Of a DNA stretch of 64,000 nucleotides, positions 1-9,382 are shown piece after piece (the stretch's first letter is position 1; each line of letters begins with the position of its first letter). This DNA is from JAISFI01 sp031553775 (GTDB taxonomy: Bacteria; Bacteroidota; Bacteroidia; Bacteroidales; Azobacteroidaceae). The stretch lies in contig JAVBLA010000050.1 of assembly GCA_031553775.1 (NCBI GenBank), forward strand, positions 1 to 64,000, in the 5' to 3' direction. The translations under genes and the position numbers were made by a program. The notes below the pieces were generated by a model. That model worked only from the letters and a program-made list of their open reading frames with translations, was not told the DNA's origin and ran no database searches.

Positions 1-10
1 AGGCGTTAAA

Positions 11-54
11 AGAGAAAAGCTGTTTGAGCACCGCAGGTGCGAGTTCTTTTCTCT
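11..54. repeat. Nested inverted repeat (hairpin) upstream of the purN 3' end
   Basis: A 9-base arm AGAGAAAAG (11-19) pairs with CTTTTCTCT (46-54). Inside it, GCACC (28-32) pairs with GGTGC (36-40) around a 3-base loop. This is seen directly. It may be a terminator of a gene left of the window or part of a dispersed intergenic repeat. No coding sequence covers it. Confidence 0.6.
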
Positions 55-94
55 TAGCCGCAACGCAGTATTTTTTAGCCAATGGGACGCAGCC

Positions 95-163
95 TTGAAA
101 AGTGCGTTTAAGCGAGAGCAATAAGCATGCTTGCATGGTTATTGTGGAGCGTAGCACTTTCAA
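95..163. repeat. Long imperfect palindrome (about 69 nt)
   Basis: The outer arms TTGAAAAGTGC (95-105) and GCACTTTCAA (154-163) pair with one bulge. The inner arms CAATAAGCATGC (119-130) and GCATGGTTATTG (133-144) pair with one mismatch around a 2-base loop. The whole element could fold into one extended hairpin. Whether it is an intergenic repeat family or a structured RNA cannot be told from one copy. Confidence 0.55.
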
Positions 164-180
164 TTGAATTAACTTTTTGA

Positions 181-206
181 TCCTTTTTGTTTCAAGACAA
201 AAAGGA
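181..206. terminator. Hairpin just beyond the purN stop codon
   Basis: The arms TCCTTTTTG (181-189) and CAAAAAGGA (198-206) pair perfectly around an 8-base loop. The element lies 25 bases past the purN stop on the minus strand, a fitting place for a terminator. There is no clear U-tract after the stem in either direction, so termination is an inference from position. Confidence 0.45.
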
Positions 207-231
207 TATAATTTCCAAAGCAAAGGAATTC

Positions 232-801
232 TCAAGAACCAAGAATCAATTTTTCAATCACCTGCGGAAAATATTTATACTCCAATGCATGTACCTTTTC
301 CGCGACATCATCCGATGTATCGGAAGACAACACCTCACATTTGGCCTGGAAAATGATTTTTCCCTCATCATATTTTTCATTTACATAATGAATGGTAATT
401 CCGGATTCTTTTTCCCCGGCAGCCACCACTGCTTCATGCACATGCGATCCGTACATGCCTTTTCCTCCGAATTTAGGAAGTAAGGACGGGTGAATATTGA
501 TGATTTTCCCGGGAAAAGCTTTCAGCAGGTTTTCCGGTACTTTCAGGAGAAAACCGGCCAGGATGATCCAGTCGATATCGTATTCCGACAAAGTATTCAA
601 TATCAGGTCGGTTTCTTCAAATTCTTTTTTGGAGAATGTAAAAGATGGGATACCAAGCTTTTTTGCCCGTTCGTGTACATATGCATCTTTTTTATTACTG
701 ATGATAACAGGGATAAACACATCCTCATTGCCGGAAAAATACTGAATAATGTTTTCGGCATTGGAACCCGAACCGGATGCAAAAATGGCTAATTTCTTCA
801 T
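232..801 (-). CDS. purN: Phosphoribosylglycinamide formyltransferase
   Basis: This is GAR transformylase, the 10-formyltetrahydrofolate-dependent step that makes formyl-GAR in cytosolic purine synthesis. The 189-residue product is close to the usual PurN length. Visible family motifs are the N-terminal GSGSNAENI phosphate loop, INIHPSLLPKFGG with the catalytic Asn and His, and YDEGKII with the conserved Asp. The ATG at 801 (MKKLAIFAS) was chosen because family members start there; an in-frame ATG 24 bases upstream would add only MCAQNIQK. The gene diverges from acpP. A TAATTTTG -7 box lies upstream on the minus strand at 895-902. Confidence 0.95.
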   Translation of the reverse strand: MKKLAIFASGSGSNAENIIQYFSGNEDVFIPVIISNKKDAYVHERAKKLGIPSFTFSKKEFEETDLILNTLSEYDIDWIILAGFLLKVPENLLKAFPGKIINIHPSLLPKFGGKGMYGSHVHEAVVAAGEKESGITIHYVNEKYDEGKIIFQAKCEVLSSDTSDDVAEKVHALEYKYFPQVIEKLILGS

Positions 802-886
802 TTTTTGGATGTTTTGTGCACACATACGATAAAAATGTGCAGTTTTCTTGCTTTTTTTTTTTTAGTTTCAAGAATAATGCTTTCCT

Positions 887-915
887 TTGCACTGCAAAAT
901 TAAAAACTATATTTG
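887..915 (+). promoter_or_regulatory. acpP-fabF-rnc promoter
   Basis: TTG (887-889), 18 bases, then TATATTTG (908-915) matches the Bacteroidota primary sigma consensus (TTTG, about 19 bases, TAnnTTTG). The predicted transcript start lies near 922, giving a leader of about 18 bases before the acpP ATG. Confidence 0.7.
895..902 (-). promoter_or_regulatory. Possible purN -7 box
   Basis: Read on the minus strand this is TAATTTTG, an exact TAnnTTTG match to the Bacteroidota housekeeping -7 element. No TTG is seen at the usual -33 distance. It interleaves with the acpP promoter on the other strand, so the two divergent genes may compete for polymerase. Inferred only. Confidence 0.35.
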
Positions 916-939
916 TATTATTAATTTAAATTTAAAGTT

Positions 940-1176
940 ATGTCTGAAATTGCATCAAAAGTAAAGGAGATTATCGTTGAGAAATTGAGCGTTGAAGAAA
1001 CTGAAGTTACTCCCGAAGCTAGCTTTACTAATGACTTAGGAGCAGACTCACTTGACACTGTTGAGTTGATCATTGAATTTGAAAAAGCTTTCAGTATTTC
1101 TATTCCAGACGACCAAGCTGAAAAAATCGGCACTGTCGGTGACGCAATCGCTTATATCGAAGCAAACACAAAGTAA
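940..1176 (+). CDS. acpP: Acyl carrier protein
   Basis: This small acidic 78-residue protein carries growing acyl chains on a 4'-phosphopantetheine arm during cytosolic type II fatty acid synthesis. The attachment site is the GADSLDTVEL motif, with modified Ser37. Length and the four-helix pattern are typical. It is followed after 27 bases by fabF and then rnc, an arrangement common in bacteria. An Sfp-type transferase that could load such carriers is encoded at 53931-54569, although housekeeping AcpS may do this instead. Confidence 0.97.
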   Translation: MSEIASKVKEIIVEKLSVEETEVTPEASFTNDLGADSLDTVELIIEFEKAFSISIPDDQAEKIGTVGDAIAYIEANTK

Positions 1177-1203
1177 TTTAAAATCACCTTATTTTAACCT
1201 TTT

Positions 1204-2466
1204 ATGGAATTAAAAAGAGTGGTGGTAACAGGCCTGGGAGCAATTACTCCGGTAGGGAATACTGTTGAAGAAACATGGAAATCCCTGCTGAACGGAGTAA
1301 GTGGTGCCGGGCCTATTACTTTATTTGACGCATCGAAATTCAAGACTCAATTTGCCTGCGAAGTAAAAAACTTCAACCCGGAAGATCATTTTGATCGCAA
1401 AGAAGCGAGGAAGATCGACCGCTATGCACAATTGGGCATCGTTGCAGCCAAAGAAGCAGTAGAAGATTCCGGTTTGGATATCGAAAAAGAAGATACGGAC
1501 AGAATAGGTGTTATATTTTCTTCGGGAATCGGAGGTATCAGTACCTTTGACCAGGAAGTAGGCGGCTATTTTAAACAAGAAGAACTGGGCCCGAAATTCA
1601 GCCCGTTTTTTATCCCTAAAATGATTGGAGATATAGCTGCAGGCCGTATTTCTATGTTATATGGTTTCAGAGGTCCCAACTACGGTACCGTTTCGGCATG
1701 TGCATCGTCTACAAACGGCGCAATCGATGCTTTTAACCTGATTCGTCTGGGAAAAGCCAATGCGATTGTTGCAGGAGGAGCTGAAGCTGCTATTTGCGTA
1801 TCCGGTGTTGGAGGGTTTAATGCCCTGACGGCTTTATCCACCCGGAATGATTCTCCTCAAACAGCTTCCCGTCCGTTCAGCAAAAGCCGTGACGGTTTTG
1901 TGATGGGAGAAGGCGGAGTAGCTTTGGTTCTTGAAGAATTGGAGCATGCTTTGGCCCGTGGTGCTAAGATTTATGCAGAGATCGCAGGCGGTGGTATGTC
2001 GGCCGATGCTTATCACCTTACAGCTTCCCATCCTGAAGGCTTAGGAGCCATGCTGGTGATGCGGAATGCCTTGGAGGATGCAGGTATGCAGGCCAGTGAT
2101 ATCGATTATGTCAATGTTCATGGTACGTCAACTCCGGTAGGAGATCCTTCTGAAGTAAAAGCCATCAAAGAAGTTTTCGGCGATCATGCCTATAACCTTA
2201 ATATCAGTTCTACAAAGTCTATGACAGGTCACCTGTTGGGCGCTGCCGGAGCTGTAGAGGCAATGGCTTGTATCTTGTCGATCCGAGATGGAATTATTCC
2301 TCCTACAATCAATTTCACAGAGGGTGACGAAGATCCGGAAATCGATTATAAGATGAATTATACATTCAATAAAGCTCAGAAACGTGAAGTACGTGCAGCT
2401 TTGTCTAATACTTTTGGTTTTGGTGGTCATAATGCTTGTTTAATCGTCAAGAAATTCGAAAAATAG
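1204..2466 (+). CDS. fabF: 3-oxoacyl-[acyl-carrier-protein] synthase II
   Basis: The product is beta-ketoacyl-ACP synthase II, which condenses malonyl-ACP with acyl-ACP in fatty acid elongation. The 420-residue length is standard. The thiolase-fold catalytic triad is visible: Cys in VSACASSTNG, His in NVHGTSTPVGD and His in STKSMTGHLLGAAGA. The N-terminal RVVVTGLGAITPVGN is typical of the family. The gene lies between acpP and rnc in one apparent operon; rnc begins 3 bases after its stop, suggesting translational coupling. Confidence 0.97.
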   Translation: MELKRVVVTGLGAITPVGNTVEETWKSLLNGVSGAGPITLFDASKFKTQFACEVKNFNPEDHFDRKEARKIDRYAQLGIVAAKEAVEDSGLDIEKEDTDRIGVIFSSGIGGISTFDQEVGGYFKQEELGPKFSPFFIPKMIGDIAAGRISMLYGFRGPNYGTVSACASSTNGAIDAFNLIRLGKANAIVAGGAEAAICVSGVGGFNALTALSTRNDSPQTASRPFSKSRDGFVMGEGGVALVLEELEHALARGAKIYAEIAGGGMSADAYHLTASHPEGLGAMLVMRNALEDAGMQASDIDYVNVHGTSTPVGDPSEVKAIKEVFGDHAYNLNISSTKSMTGHLLGAAGAVEAMACILSIRDGIIPPTINFTEGDEDPEIDYKMNYTFNKAQKREVRAALSNTFGFGGHNACLIVKKFEK

Positions 2467-2469
2467 TCA

Positions 2470-3318
2470 GTGATTTTTCAATCGATAATAAGAAGGATAA
2501 GGCTCATTGGAAATCCCAAAAAAGAGTCTTATCTTTCTGTTTATAGGGTGCTTGGATTCTTTCCCCATTCAATTGAATACTATGAGGAAGCGTTGTTGCA
2601 CAAGTCTCTTTCCCGGGACCTGGGTGGAAACATGCACAATAACGAACGGCTGGAATTTCTGGGTGATGCGGTACTGGATACGATTGTTGCCGACATCTTG
2701 TACCGGCAATTTCCGGATAAAGACGAAGGTTTCCTTACCAATACCCGTTCCAAAATCGTACAACGGGAAACATTGAATCATGTGGCCATGGAATTGGGTC
2801 TGGATAAAATGATCCTGACAGCTACCCGTGCCAATACCCATAAGAACCACATTTATGGAAATGCCCTGGAAGCATTTATCGGAGCACTTTACCTGGATCA
2901 GGGATTTGAAAAAACCAGAATTTTTATTGAAAATAAGATACTTAAAACATATCTGAATATTGAAAAATTGGCCAAACAGGAAGTCAATTTCAAATCGAAA
3001 CTGATCGAATGGAGCCAGAAGCACAAGATTGTTCTTAAATTTGAGCTGATCGAGCATTTCAAGGATAACGATAATAACCCTGTTTTCCAGACTCGGGCGG
3101 TTTTAGGCGAAATTCCGGTAGGAGTGGGGATCGGTTATTCGAAAAAAGAATCCCAACAGGAAGCTTCTAAAATGGCCATCAAAAAACTTCGTGCCGAAAG
3201 AGAATTTGCGACGGAAGTAAAGAGTCAGCGTAAGAAGCATGAATCGGTATCATTTGAATGTCAAATGACGATCGATCCGGAGTCTTATTGGCTGAATGGT
3301 ATGACTCTGCCTGAATGA
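2470..3318 (+). CDS. rnc: Ribonuclease III
   Basis: RNase III cleaves double-stranded RNA during rRNA maturation and mRNA decay. The signature NERLEFLGDAVLD is intact with its acidic metal ligands, and a C-terminal double-stranded RNA-binding domain covers about residues 175-245 (SKKESQQEASKMAIKKL). At 282 residues it is longer than many homologues because of N-terminal and C-terminal extensions of some 25-35 residues. The start is GTG at 2470, 3 bases after the fabF stop; no later start would keep the N-terminal helix. No obvious terminator follows. Confidence 0.93.
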   Translation: MIFQSIIRRIRLIGNPKKESYLSVYRVLGFFPHSIEYYEEALLHKSLSRDLGGNMHNNERLEFLGDAVLDTIVADILYRQFPDKDEGFLTNTRSKIVQRETLNHVAMELGLDKMILTATRANTHKNHIYGNALEAFIGALYLDQGFEKTRIFIENKILKTYLNIEKLAKQEVNFKSKLIEWSQKHKIVLKFELIEHFKDNDNNPVFQTRAVLGEIPVGVGIGYSKKESQQEASKMAIKKLRAEREFATEVKSQRKKHESVSFECQMTIDPESYWLNGMTLPE

Positions 3319-3644
3319 TTTTGATATATTAAGAGCAGGTAAGTAATAACCCTAATCACATAAATGTATTGTTTTGGCATGTAATGTGTCGTATTTCCCC
3401 TTTCGAATTGAAATTTCACCAATGTTTGCCTGTTTGCACTAATAATTATTTCGGCGAGTATCGAAAAACGCATCCCCTACATTTGTCAAAGTATTTCCTG
3501 AATATTTTTAGAAACAAAAAATAAGAAAAGTTTAGCCATTGTTACATGGTTGAATTATTTTGTTACCATAATTAAGGTTTATATGACGGCAAATAAGCTA
3601 CTTTGCACAATGAAATAGCGAGCGATTAACTTATATCAATAAAT
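3319..3644. other. 326-base intergenic region before the PUL
   Basis: No gene is supported here. The left half is AT-rich with nothing recognised. The right part holds the direct-repeat operator at 3541-3576 and a -7-like box at 3598-3605 that precede the first PUL transcript. This is also the boundary between housekeeping genes and the accessory carbohydrate locus. Confidence 0.6.
3541..3576 (+). promoter_or_regulatory. Tandem direct-repeat operator of the first PUL transcript
   Basis: Two half-sites, GTTACATGGTTGAAT (3541-3555) and GTTACCATAATTAAG (3562-3576), are spaced 21 bp apart, two helical turns. The same architecture occurs at 20218-20253 and 21746-21781. The TTTG of the -7-like box CTACTTTG (3598-3605) starts 26 positions after the end of the second half-site, and no good -33 TTG is present. 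This suits an activator overlapping the -33 region. The likely binder, inferred, is the AraC-type domain of the HTCS at 28050-32090. Confidence 0.6.
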
Positions 3645-4106
3645 ATGAAAAAACAATTCTTACTTTTTATCCTTATTCTTACTGTTTTAGGAGGCTGTAG
3701 TGACAGTGAAGATACCGCCGAATTAAACAATAATTACCTGAAACAAGGTTGGCAATTATCCCAATGGAGTATTAACGGAACAACGGTTGATATTAGTGGT
3801 ATTCCATTATCCGAATTGATGTATTTTACTGATCAAAATCTGTGTTATTTGGCTATACCATCCGATAAGAGCGGAGTGTGGACATATACTGACATCCGGA
3901 CTGCATGGAATTATGATTATCTGAATGCGATCCTTAATATTGCCAGTGTTTTGCCCGTGACCTATTATGTCAATTCCATTGAAAATGACCGATTGCAGCT
4001 ACATTATTATGTCAATGATGATACGGGAAAATTAAATACCTATGAAAAAGAATTTATTCCTGCAAAGACGAAGGTTATTGATTTGAAACTCCGTTTATCG
4101 GAATAA
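3645..4106 (+). CDS. Small PUL lipoprotein
   Basis: A 153-residue protein with a lipoprotein signal peptide (lipobox LGGC, lipidated Cys18). The acidic run after the Cys (CSDSED) resembles the surface-export signal of Bacteroidota lipoproteins. The rest looks like a small beta-rich fold resembling lipocalin-like proteins (GWQLSQWSINGTTVDISG), but no family is recognised with certainty. It is the first gene after the operator promoter and is followed by a second small lipoprotein and susC, so an accessory role in binding or in the outer-membrane complex is inferred. Confidence 0.75.
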   Translation: MKKQFLLFILILTVLGGCSDSEDTAELNNNYLKQGWQLSQWSINGTTVDISGIPLSELMYFTDQNLCYLAIPSDKSGVWTYTDIRTAWNYDYLNAILNIASVLPVTYYVNSIENDRLQLHYYVNDDTGKLNTYEKEFIPAKTKVIDLKLRLSE

Positions 4107-4135
4107 TTTTTTTCTCACAAACATAAAAAACACTG

Positions 4136-4675
4136 ATGATGAAGAAATTACACTACCTCTTTTTAGCATTAATGCTCCTCTTCGTATTCTCCTGTAAAGA
4201 TGAAGATACCGATTTATCTCCCCAATTAACCGGTTATTGGAAACAAGATCAGGTATATATTGATGATGTGGCACAGTCTCTGACTCCGGGAGAATTGAAT
4301 ACTACCTTATTGTTCGAAGCAAATGGTGTTTACCGCTTGTTTGACGGACTGAGAAATCAGGAGCATCCCGGTACCTGGTTATTTTCGGATGAAGAGTGGT
4401 TGAATTTATCGATGGATAAGATTCAGGGAAAAAATACTGACGGAACACCTAAGTTTGCACAGATACTTGTACGTTTTACAATCCTCGACGTAAACGAAAA
4501 TACCCTCGAATTGCGAATCAAAACATATTTGTTCGAACGAAAGCTTACCGTGATGTTTAACCTGATGGATCAAGATAATACTACAGGCATGACTGGAGAA
4601 CAGCTACTGGCATTAGACACAAAAAATAAAGAACTACATACCTACCGGTATATATTCAGGAGAGTTAATCTGTAA
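4136..4675 (+). CDS. Small lipocalin-like PUL lipoprotein
   Basis: A 179-residue lipoprotein with a clear signal peptide, lipobox FVFSC and the acidic stretch CKDEDTD after it, suggesting surface display. The mature part starts with a lipocalin-like signature (LTGYWKQDQVYIDD), and the beta pattern (GVYRLFDG, GTWLFSD) agrees. The function is unknown. A second in-frame ATG lies one codon later. It sits 29 bases after the first lipoprotein and 13 bases before susC, inside the same operon. Confidence 0.75.
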   Translation: MMKKLHYLFLALMLLFVFSCKDEDTDLSPQLTGYWKQDQVYIDDVAQSLTPGELNTTLLFEANGVYRLFDGLRNQEHPGTWLFSDEEWLNLSMDKIQGKNTDGTPKFAQILVRFTILDVNENTLELRIKTYLFERKLTVMFNLMDQDNTTGMTGEQLLALDTKNKELHTYRYIFRRVNL

Positions 4676-4688
4676 TAAAATTGGGAAA

Positions 4689-7600
4689 ATGAATAGAATA
4701 CTATTATTAATTACAATGATATGGTTGCCTTTGATTGTATCGGCACAAGTTCCTTTAAAAGGAGTAGTGAAGGATGCAAGAACGAATGAACCTTTGACTG
4801 GCGTTTCTGTAATTGTTGAAGGAACATCTACAGGTACCATGACAGATATTGACGGTAATTTTTCCATTGCTACGCCGAAGAAAAATGTAACATTGCTTTT
4901 CAGTTATGTAGGATATAAAAAGTTGAGATTACCCGTTCAGGACAAAATGATGTTGCTTGTCGATATGGAAGAAGACTCACAGACTTTGTCTGAAGTCCTG
5001 GTGGTTGGATACGGTTTCCAGAAAAAGGAAACGGCTGTAGGGGCTATTTCCTCTATAAAAGCCAAAGAATTGGTGACCGTTCCGGCTTCCAACCTTACAC
5101 AAACACTGGTAGGCCGGGCATCCGGTCTTTCCGTCGTGCAACCCTCGGGAGAAATTGGCCGTGATGAAGCTTTGATTTATATCCGTGGTCAGGTATCTTT
5201 TGATGCAAACGCCGTTCAACCCTTAGTTGTTGTCGACGGAATTATGCGAGAGGGTTTTTCTCAAATTGATCCTAATGAAGTTGAATCCATTAATATCTTG
5301 AAAGATGCTTCTGCAACTGCAGTTTTTGGGGTAAAGGGTGCCAATGGGGTGATTATTGTAACTACCAAAAGAGGTATGAACGATAAACCGCAGGTTTCTT
5401 TCACTTCTCAGGTGGCTATGAATGCACCTATGCGTTTACATATACCGATTGAAGGTTTTCGTACCGCTTTATTGCGAAATGAGCTGGATGATAACAAAGG
5501 TAACCAATCTCCTTATTCGGCCTCCAGGCTGATGAACTGGAGGACGGGGGTATCTCCTTACACGGAGCCCGATGTAGACTGGATGAATGAGCTTATGAAA
5601 CCATTCTCCCTGCAACAGCAATACAATATCAATGTAAGAGGAGGAACAAATACCCTCCGCTATTTTATTTCAGGGGGATATTTTGACCAACAATCGCCGT
5701 TTAAGAATGATGATCTAACAAAATTCAGACGTTATAATTTCCGTTCGAATCTGGATTTGGATATCAGCAAAGATTTCACTGTTTCCTTGAATCTTGGTGC
5801 GAGAAATGAAGACCGGAGATATCCAACGGCCATGTTCTGGAATTCCTGGGATATTTATCATGGTGCTTTTGCTCAATCCGGAATAAAATACCCGATGTAT
5901 AATATGAACGGTTCTTATGCTCCCAATAATATCATTGCCCGTATAAAAGATTCCGGGGCTTCTAAGGACAATCGTACGGTTATTGAACTCGGATTGAATA
6001 TGGAGTATAGAATGGATTGGTTACTGAAAGGGCTTGCCGTCAGAGCCCAGGTTGCTTATGACGATAATTCCAACCGTCCGGTCAGATATGTACAGGAACC
6101 AGCTATTTACGATTATATTTATGCTACCGATACATATACACTTACCAAACCATCCAGACCTCTCCGGTATGAGTGGGATGATGTGCATAACAACCGGAAA
6201 TATTATTGGGAAGGAGTAATGACTTATAACCGCGAATTTGGTAAACATAGCGTCAGCGGATTATTTTTATTCAATCAGATGTTGAGGGGTAGTGACTCCA
6301 ATGCCTTGTATGCATTTCAGGGATTGGTCGGGCGTGTAGTGTATAATTACGATACTAAATATCTTGCTGAAGTAAATTTCGGATTGAATGGCACAGAAAA
6401 TTTTTCTCCGGAAAACAGGTATGGTTTCTTTCCGTCTTTCTCCTTAGGATGGATTATTTCAAGAGAAAAATTTTGGACGGAAAGCGCTATCAACCGTGTG
6501 ATGAATACACTCAAAATCAGATCATCGTTGGGATGGGTAGGGAACGACAGGGCATGGATAGATGGTACCGAGCAACGTTTCCTTTATTTGAATATGTATG
6601 ATTATCAGGATCGGTCTGCCAGTGATTACAAAGGTGGTTATATGTTCGGAGATAATAAGATAAATGGAGTGCGTCAGAGCAAGATTCCAAATATAAACGT
6701 CGGTTGGGAAAATGCCCGTAAGTTCGATGTTGCTATTGAGACAGGATTTTTCGATAATCTATTTACATTTAACGTAGATTATTTTAACGAGCATCGTTGG
6801 GATATTTTACGGGTGAATGAAAAAATTCCGTCTTATGTCGGGGCGGAACTTCTTCCTTCTAATGTCGGAATTGTAGATAATCAGGGGATCGAATTTGAGC
6901 TCTCCCACCAAAACCGGGTCAATAAAAACTTTTCATATTTTGTAAAAGGAAATTACAGTTTCGCCCGCAATAAAATTATTGAAAGAGGAACGGCTGAAGG
7001 TACATTGCCTTATCAAAGACCGGAAGGTTTTCCTATCAATACTCCATTAAAATTCATCACATTAGGTTATTTTCAAACTTTTGAAGAAATTGAAAACAGT
7101 CCCTCACAAATGGGAATCTCAGGCAATACGGAAGTGCGTCCCGGGGATTTAAAATTTAAAGATGTGAACGGAGACGGCATTATAGATCGTTATGATCAGA
7201 TTCGCACAGGGTATCCTAATGTTCCTGAGATTAACTATGGCATTACATTAGGTTTTAATTGGAAAGGTTTTGATTTTTCTTGTTTATTCCAGGGAGTTGC
7301 GAATGTGTCTTTTGATAAAAACTGGGAAGCCATGTGGGCTTTTTCCAATAATGACAATGTTTTTCCCCGTCATTGGTATTACTGGACCCCTGAAACAGGT
7401 GATGCCAATGCCCAATATACGGAACTTTACGGCAAATATCACAACAATGAGGCCGGAGCCGATTATACACTTTCTGACGGTAGTTATTTCCGCCTGAAAA
7501 ATGTGGATATAGGTTATACGCTGCCTAATGCATGGACAAAGAAAGCGTATATGAGCAATGTCCGCTTGTATGTTTCTGCATTAAATGTTTACACTTGGTC

Positions 7601-7697
7601 TAAGGAAGACCATTTTGACCCCGACAACAGGAATAATCGTGCAGGAAATATACCGCCCATGCAAGCCTTGAATTTCGGATTGAATATTAATTTTTAA
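4689..7697 (+). CDS. SusC-family TonB-dependent outer-membrane transporter (pair 1)
   Basis: The 1002-residue product imports oligosaccharides across the outer membrane using TonB energy. A signal peptide (cleavage near VSAQ) is followed by a carboxypeptidase-D-regulatory-like domain (about residues 21-95, VPLKGVVKDARTNEPLTGVS), a TonB-box region (LSEVLVVGYG), a plug domain (about 115-230, ending GANGVIIVTTKRG) and a beta barrel to the C-terminus (ALNFGLNINF, terminal aromatic). An NGDGIID segment (around residue 830) is typical of SusC loops. The partner SusD starts 11 bases downstream. The substrate cannot be read from sequence. Confidence 0.93.
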   Translation: MNRILLLITMIWLPLIVSAQVPLKGVVKDARTNEPLTGVSVIVEGTSTGTMTDIDGNFSIATPKKNVTLLFSYVGYKKLRLPVQDKMMLLVDMEEDSQTLSEVLVVGYGFQKKETAVGAISSIKAKELVTVPASNLTQTLVGRASGLSVVQPSGEIGRDEALIYIRGQVSFDANAVQPLVVVDGIMREGFSQIDPNEVESINILKDASATAVFGVKGANGVIIVTTKRGMNDKPQVSFTSQVAMNAPMRLHIPIEGFRTALLRNELDDNKGNQSPYSASRLMNWRTGVSPYTEPDVDWMNELMKPFSLQQQYNINVRGGTNTLRYFISGGYFDQQSPFKNDDLTKFRRYNFRSNLDLDISKDFTVSLNLGARNEDRRYPTAMFWNSWDIYHGAFAQSGIKYPMYNMNGSYAPNNIIARIKDSGASKDNRTVIELGLNMEYRMDWLLKGLAVRAQVAYDDNSNRPVRYVQEPAIYDYIYATDTYTLTKPSRPLRYEWDDVHNNRKYYWEGVMTYNREFGKHSVSGLFLFNQMLRGSDSNALYAFQGLVGRVVYNYDTKYLAEVNFGLNGTENFSPENRYGFFPSFSLGWIISREKFWTESAINRVMNTLKIRSSLGWVGNDRAWIDGTEQRFLYLNMYDYQDRSASDYKGGYMFGDNKINGVRQSKIPNINVGWENARKFDVAIETGFFDNLFTFNVDYFNEHRWDILRVNEKIPSYVGAELLPSNVGIVDNQGIEFELSHQNRVNKNFSYFVKGNYSFARNKIIERGTAEGTLPYQRPEGFPINTPLKFITLGYFQTFEEIENSPSQMGISGNTEVRPGDLKFKDVNGDGIIDRYDQIRTGYPNVPEINYGITLGFNWKGFDFSCLFQGVANVSFDKNWEAMWAFSNNDNVFPRHWYYWTPETGDANAQYTELYGKYHNNEAGADYTLSDGSYFRLKNVDIGYTLPNAWTKKAYMSNVRLYVSALNVYTWSKEDHFDPDNRNNRAGNIPPMQALNFGLNINF

Positions 7698-7708
7698 TAC
7701 TGCCGGCA

Positions 7709-9352
7709 ATGAAAAATAGAATAATAAAATATACGGGTATTATCCTGATTGTTTTTTGCATAAGCTGTGACGATTTTCTTAATACCGCTCCCGATGTTAA
7801 CCTGGACGAGAATGGGGTATTCAATAACTATGAAACAGCTTACAAATATCAGGCTGATATTTACTACAATTTGAGGAAGGGGTTCAACGTTTTGGGCAGC
7901 TTTCAGCCGGCACCTATAGCCTGTGCTTCGGATGAGGCGGAGGCAAGTTCGGGCTACCATACATCTAATGATTTAAATATAGGCTCTTATGAAGGAATTG
8001 ATAATGTGTTGGATCGGAATTATGCAGGGATTCGAAAAGCCAATGTTTTTTTAAGCAAAAAGGATATTATTCCCTTTCCTGATTCCGATACTAAAAATCG
8101 CATGATTGGCGAAGTTTATTTTTTACGGGCATTTTTCTTCCATGATATTATCAAACGTTATGGCGGAATGCCGAATCTGAATGATAAAATCATTTATCCG
8201 AACGATAATATGAATTTGCCAAGAGACAGTTACAAAGATTGCGTGGGAGCTGTATTGGCTGATTTGGAAAAAGCCATTCCATTATTACCGCTTTCTGTTG
8301 CAGATAATGAGATCGGACGTGCAACCAAAGGGGCTGCAATGGCTTTGAAATCAAGGGTGTTACTCTATGCTGCCAGTCCGTTATGGGATGGTGAATTTAC
8401 CAATGCCGATAAATGGCAACAGGCAGCTGATGCAGCATCAGAACTGATTAATCTCACGGAAAACGGTTCAAAGGTATATGCATTGTATGATACAGGCGCC
8501 GGTGCGGATGACTACGAACAACAATTTTTCATTCGTCCTCCTGTTAACAAGGAAGTTATTTTTTGGTATAATGATGAGTCCCGGAAGTTTTCTGCCGATG
8601 AAATCTATGTATGGTCTCCTGCCGGTGAAGGCTTTCTTGGAGCCGGTTCTATCTGGCCCACCCAAAATTTTGTGGACATGTTTGAAATGGCTAATGGTAA
8701 AACCATTGATGATCCGAGTGCAGGATATGATCCCCAGTATCCGTACATAGGCCGGGATCCTCGTTTTTACAAAACAATACTTCATAATGGAGCAATATGG
8801 CAAGGGATTGCTGTTCAGACATTTATCGGTGGATTGCATCGGTTGAAGGCAACTGATTGCAGAACCGGGTATTATGTGCGTAAATATCTTCCCGAATCAG
8901 TAAAATCATCAGCTTCAACGAGTGCTTATCACAATTGGCAATATATGCGGCTTGCCGAGGTCTATCTGAACTATGCCGAAGCGATCAATGAAGCGGAAGG
9001 CCCTGATAAAGCTTATTTCTACATAAATGCTGTTCGTAAACGTTCGAATATGCCGGAATTACCTTCAGGTTTAACTCAACCACAGATGAGGGAAAGGATT
9101 AAGCGGGAAAGAGCTATCGAATTATCATTCGAAGAACATCGCTGGTGGGATGTTCGCCGTTGGCTGGAAGGAGAAAAATATTTTAAAGGAGCATTCTACG
9201 GCATGGATATTACAAAGAATACAAATGGTTCTTTCAGCTATAACCGGATTACTTTTGAAACGCGTATTTTCACGCCTAAAATGAATCTTTATCCGATACC
9301 TATCTCTGATATGGATAAAAACACTGCATACGTTCAGAATCCGGGTTGGTAA
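7709..9352 (+). CDS. SusD/RagB-family nutrient-binding lipoprotein (pair 1)
   Basis: This surface lipoprotein of 547 residues forms the lid of the SusC barrel and binds the glycan. The signal peptide ends in the lipobox ISC with CDDFLNTAP after it. RagB/SusD features include TPR-like helices (VYFLRAFFFHDIIKRYGGMP; KGAAMALKSRVLLYAASP) and the C-terminal signature ERAIELSFEEHRWWDVRRW. It follows its SusC after 11 bases and is followed by a second SusC/SusD pair, an arrangement that suggests two related substrates or linkage forms. Confidence 0.93.
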   Translation: MKNRIIKYTGIILIVFCISCDDFLNTAPDVNLDENGVFNNYETAYKYQADIYYNLRKGFNVLGSFQPAPIACASDEAEASSGYHTSNDLNIGSYEGIDNVLDRNYAGIRKANVFLSKKDIIPFPDSDTKNRMIGEVYFLRAFFFHDIIKRYGGMPNLNDKIIYPNDNMNLPRDSYKDCVGAVLADLEKAIPLLPLSVADNEIGRATKGAAMALKSRVLLYAASPLWDGEFTNADKWQQAADAASELINLTENGSKVYALYDTGAGADDYEQQFFIRPPVNKEVIFWYNDESRKFSADEIYVWSPAGEGFLGAGSIWPTQNFVDMFEMANGKTIDDPSAGYDPQYPYIGRDPRFYKTILHNGAIWQGIAVQTFIGGLHRLKATDCRTGYYVRKYLPESVKSSASTSAYHNWQYMRLAEVYLNYAEAINEAEGPDKAYFYINAVRKRSNMPELPSGLTQPQMRERIKRERAIELSFEEHRWWDVRRWLEGEKYFKGAFYGMDITKNTNGSFSYNRITFETRIFTPKMNLYPIPISDMDKNTAYVQNPGW

Positions 9353-9382
9353 ACAAAAGATAACTTGTAATTAAGAATAAAC

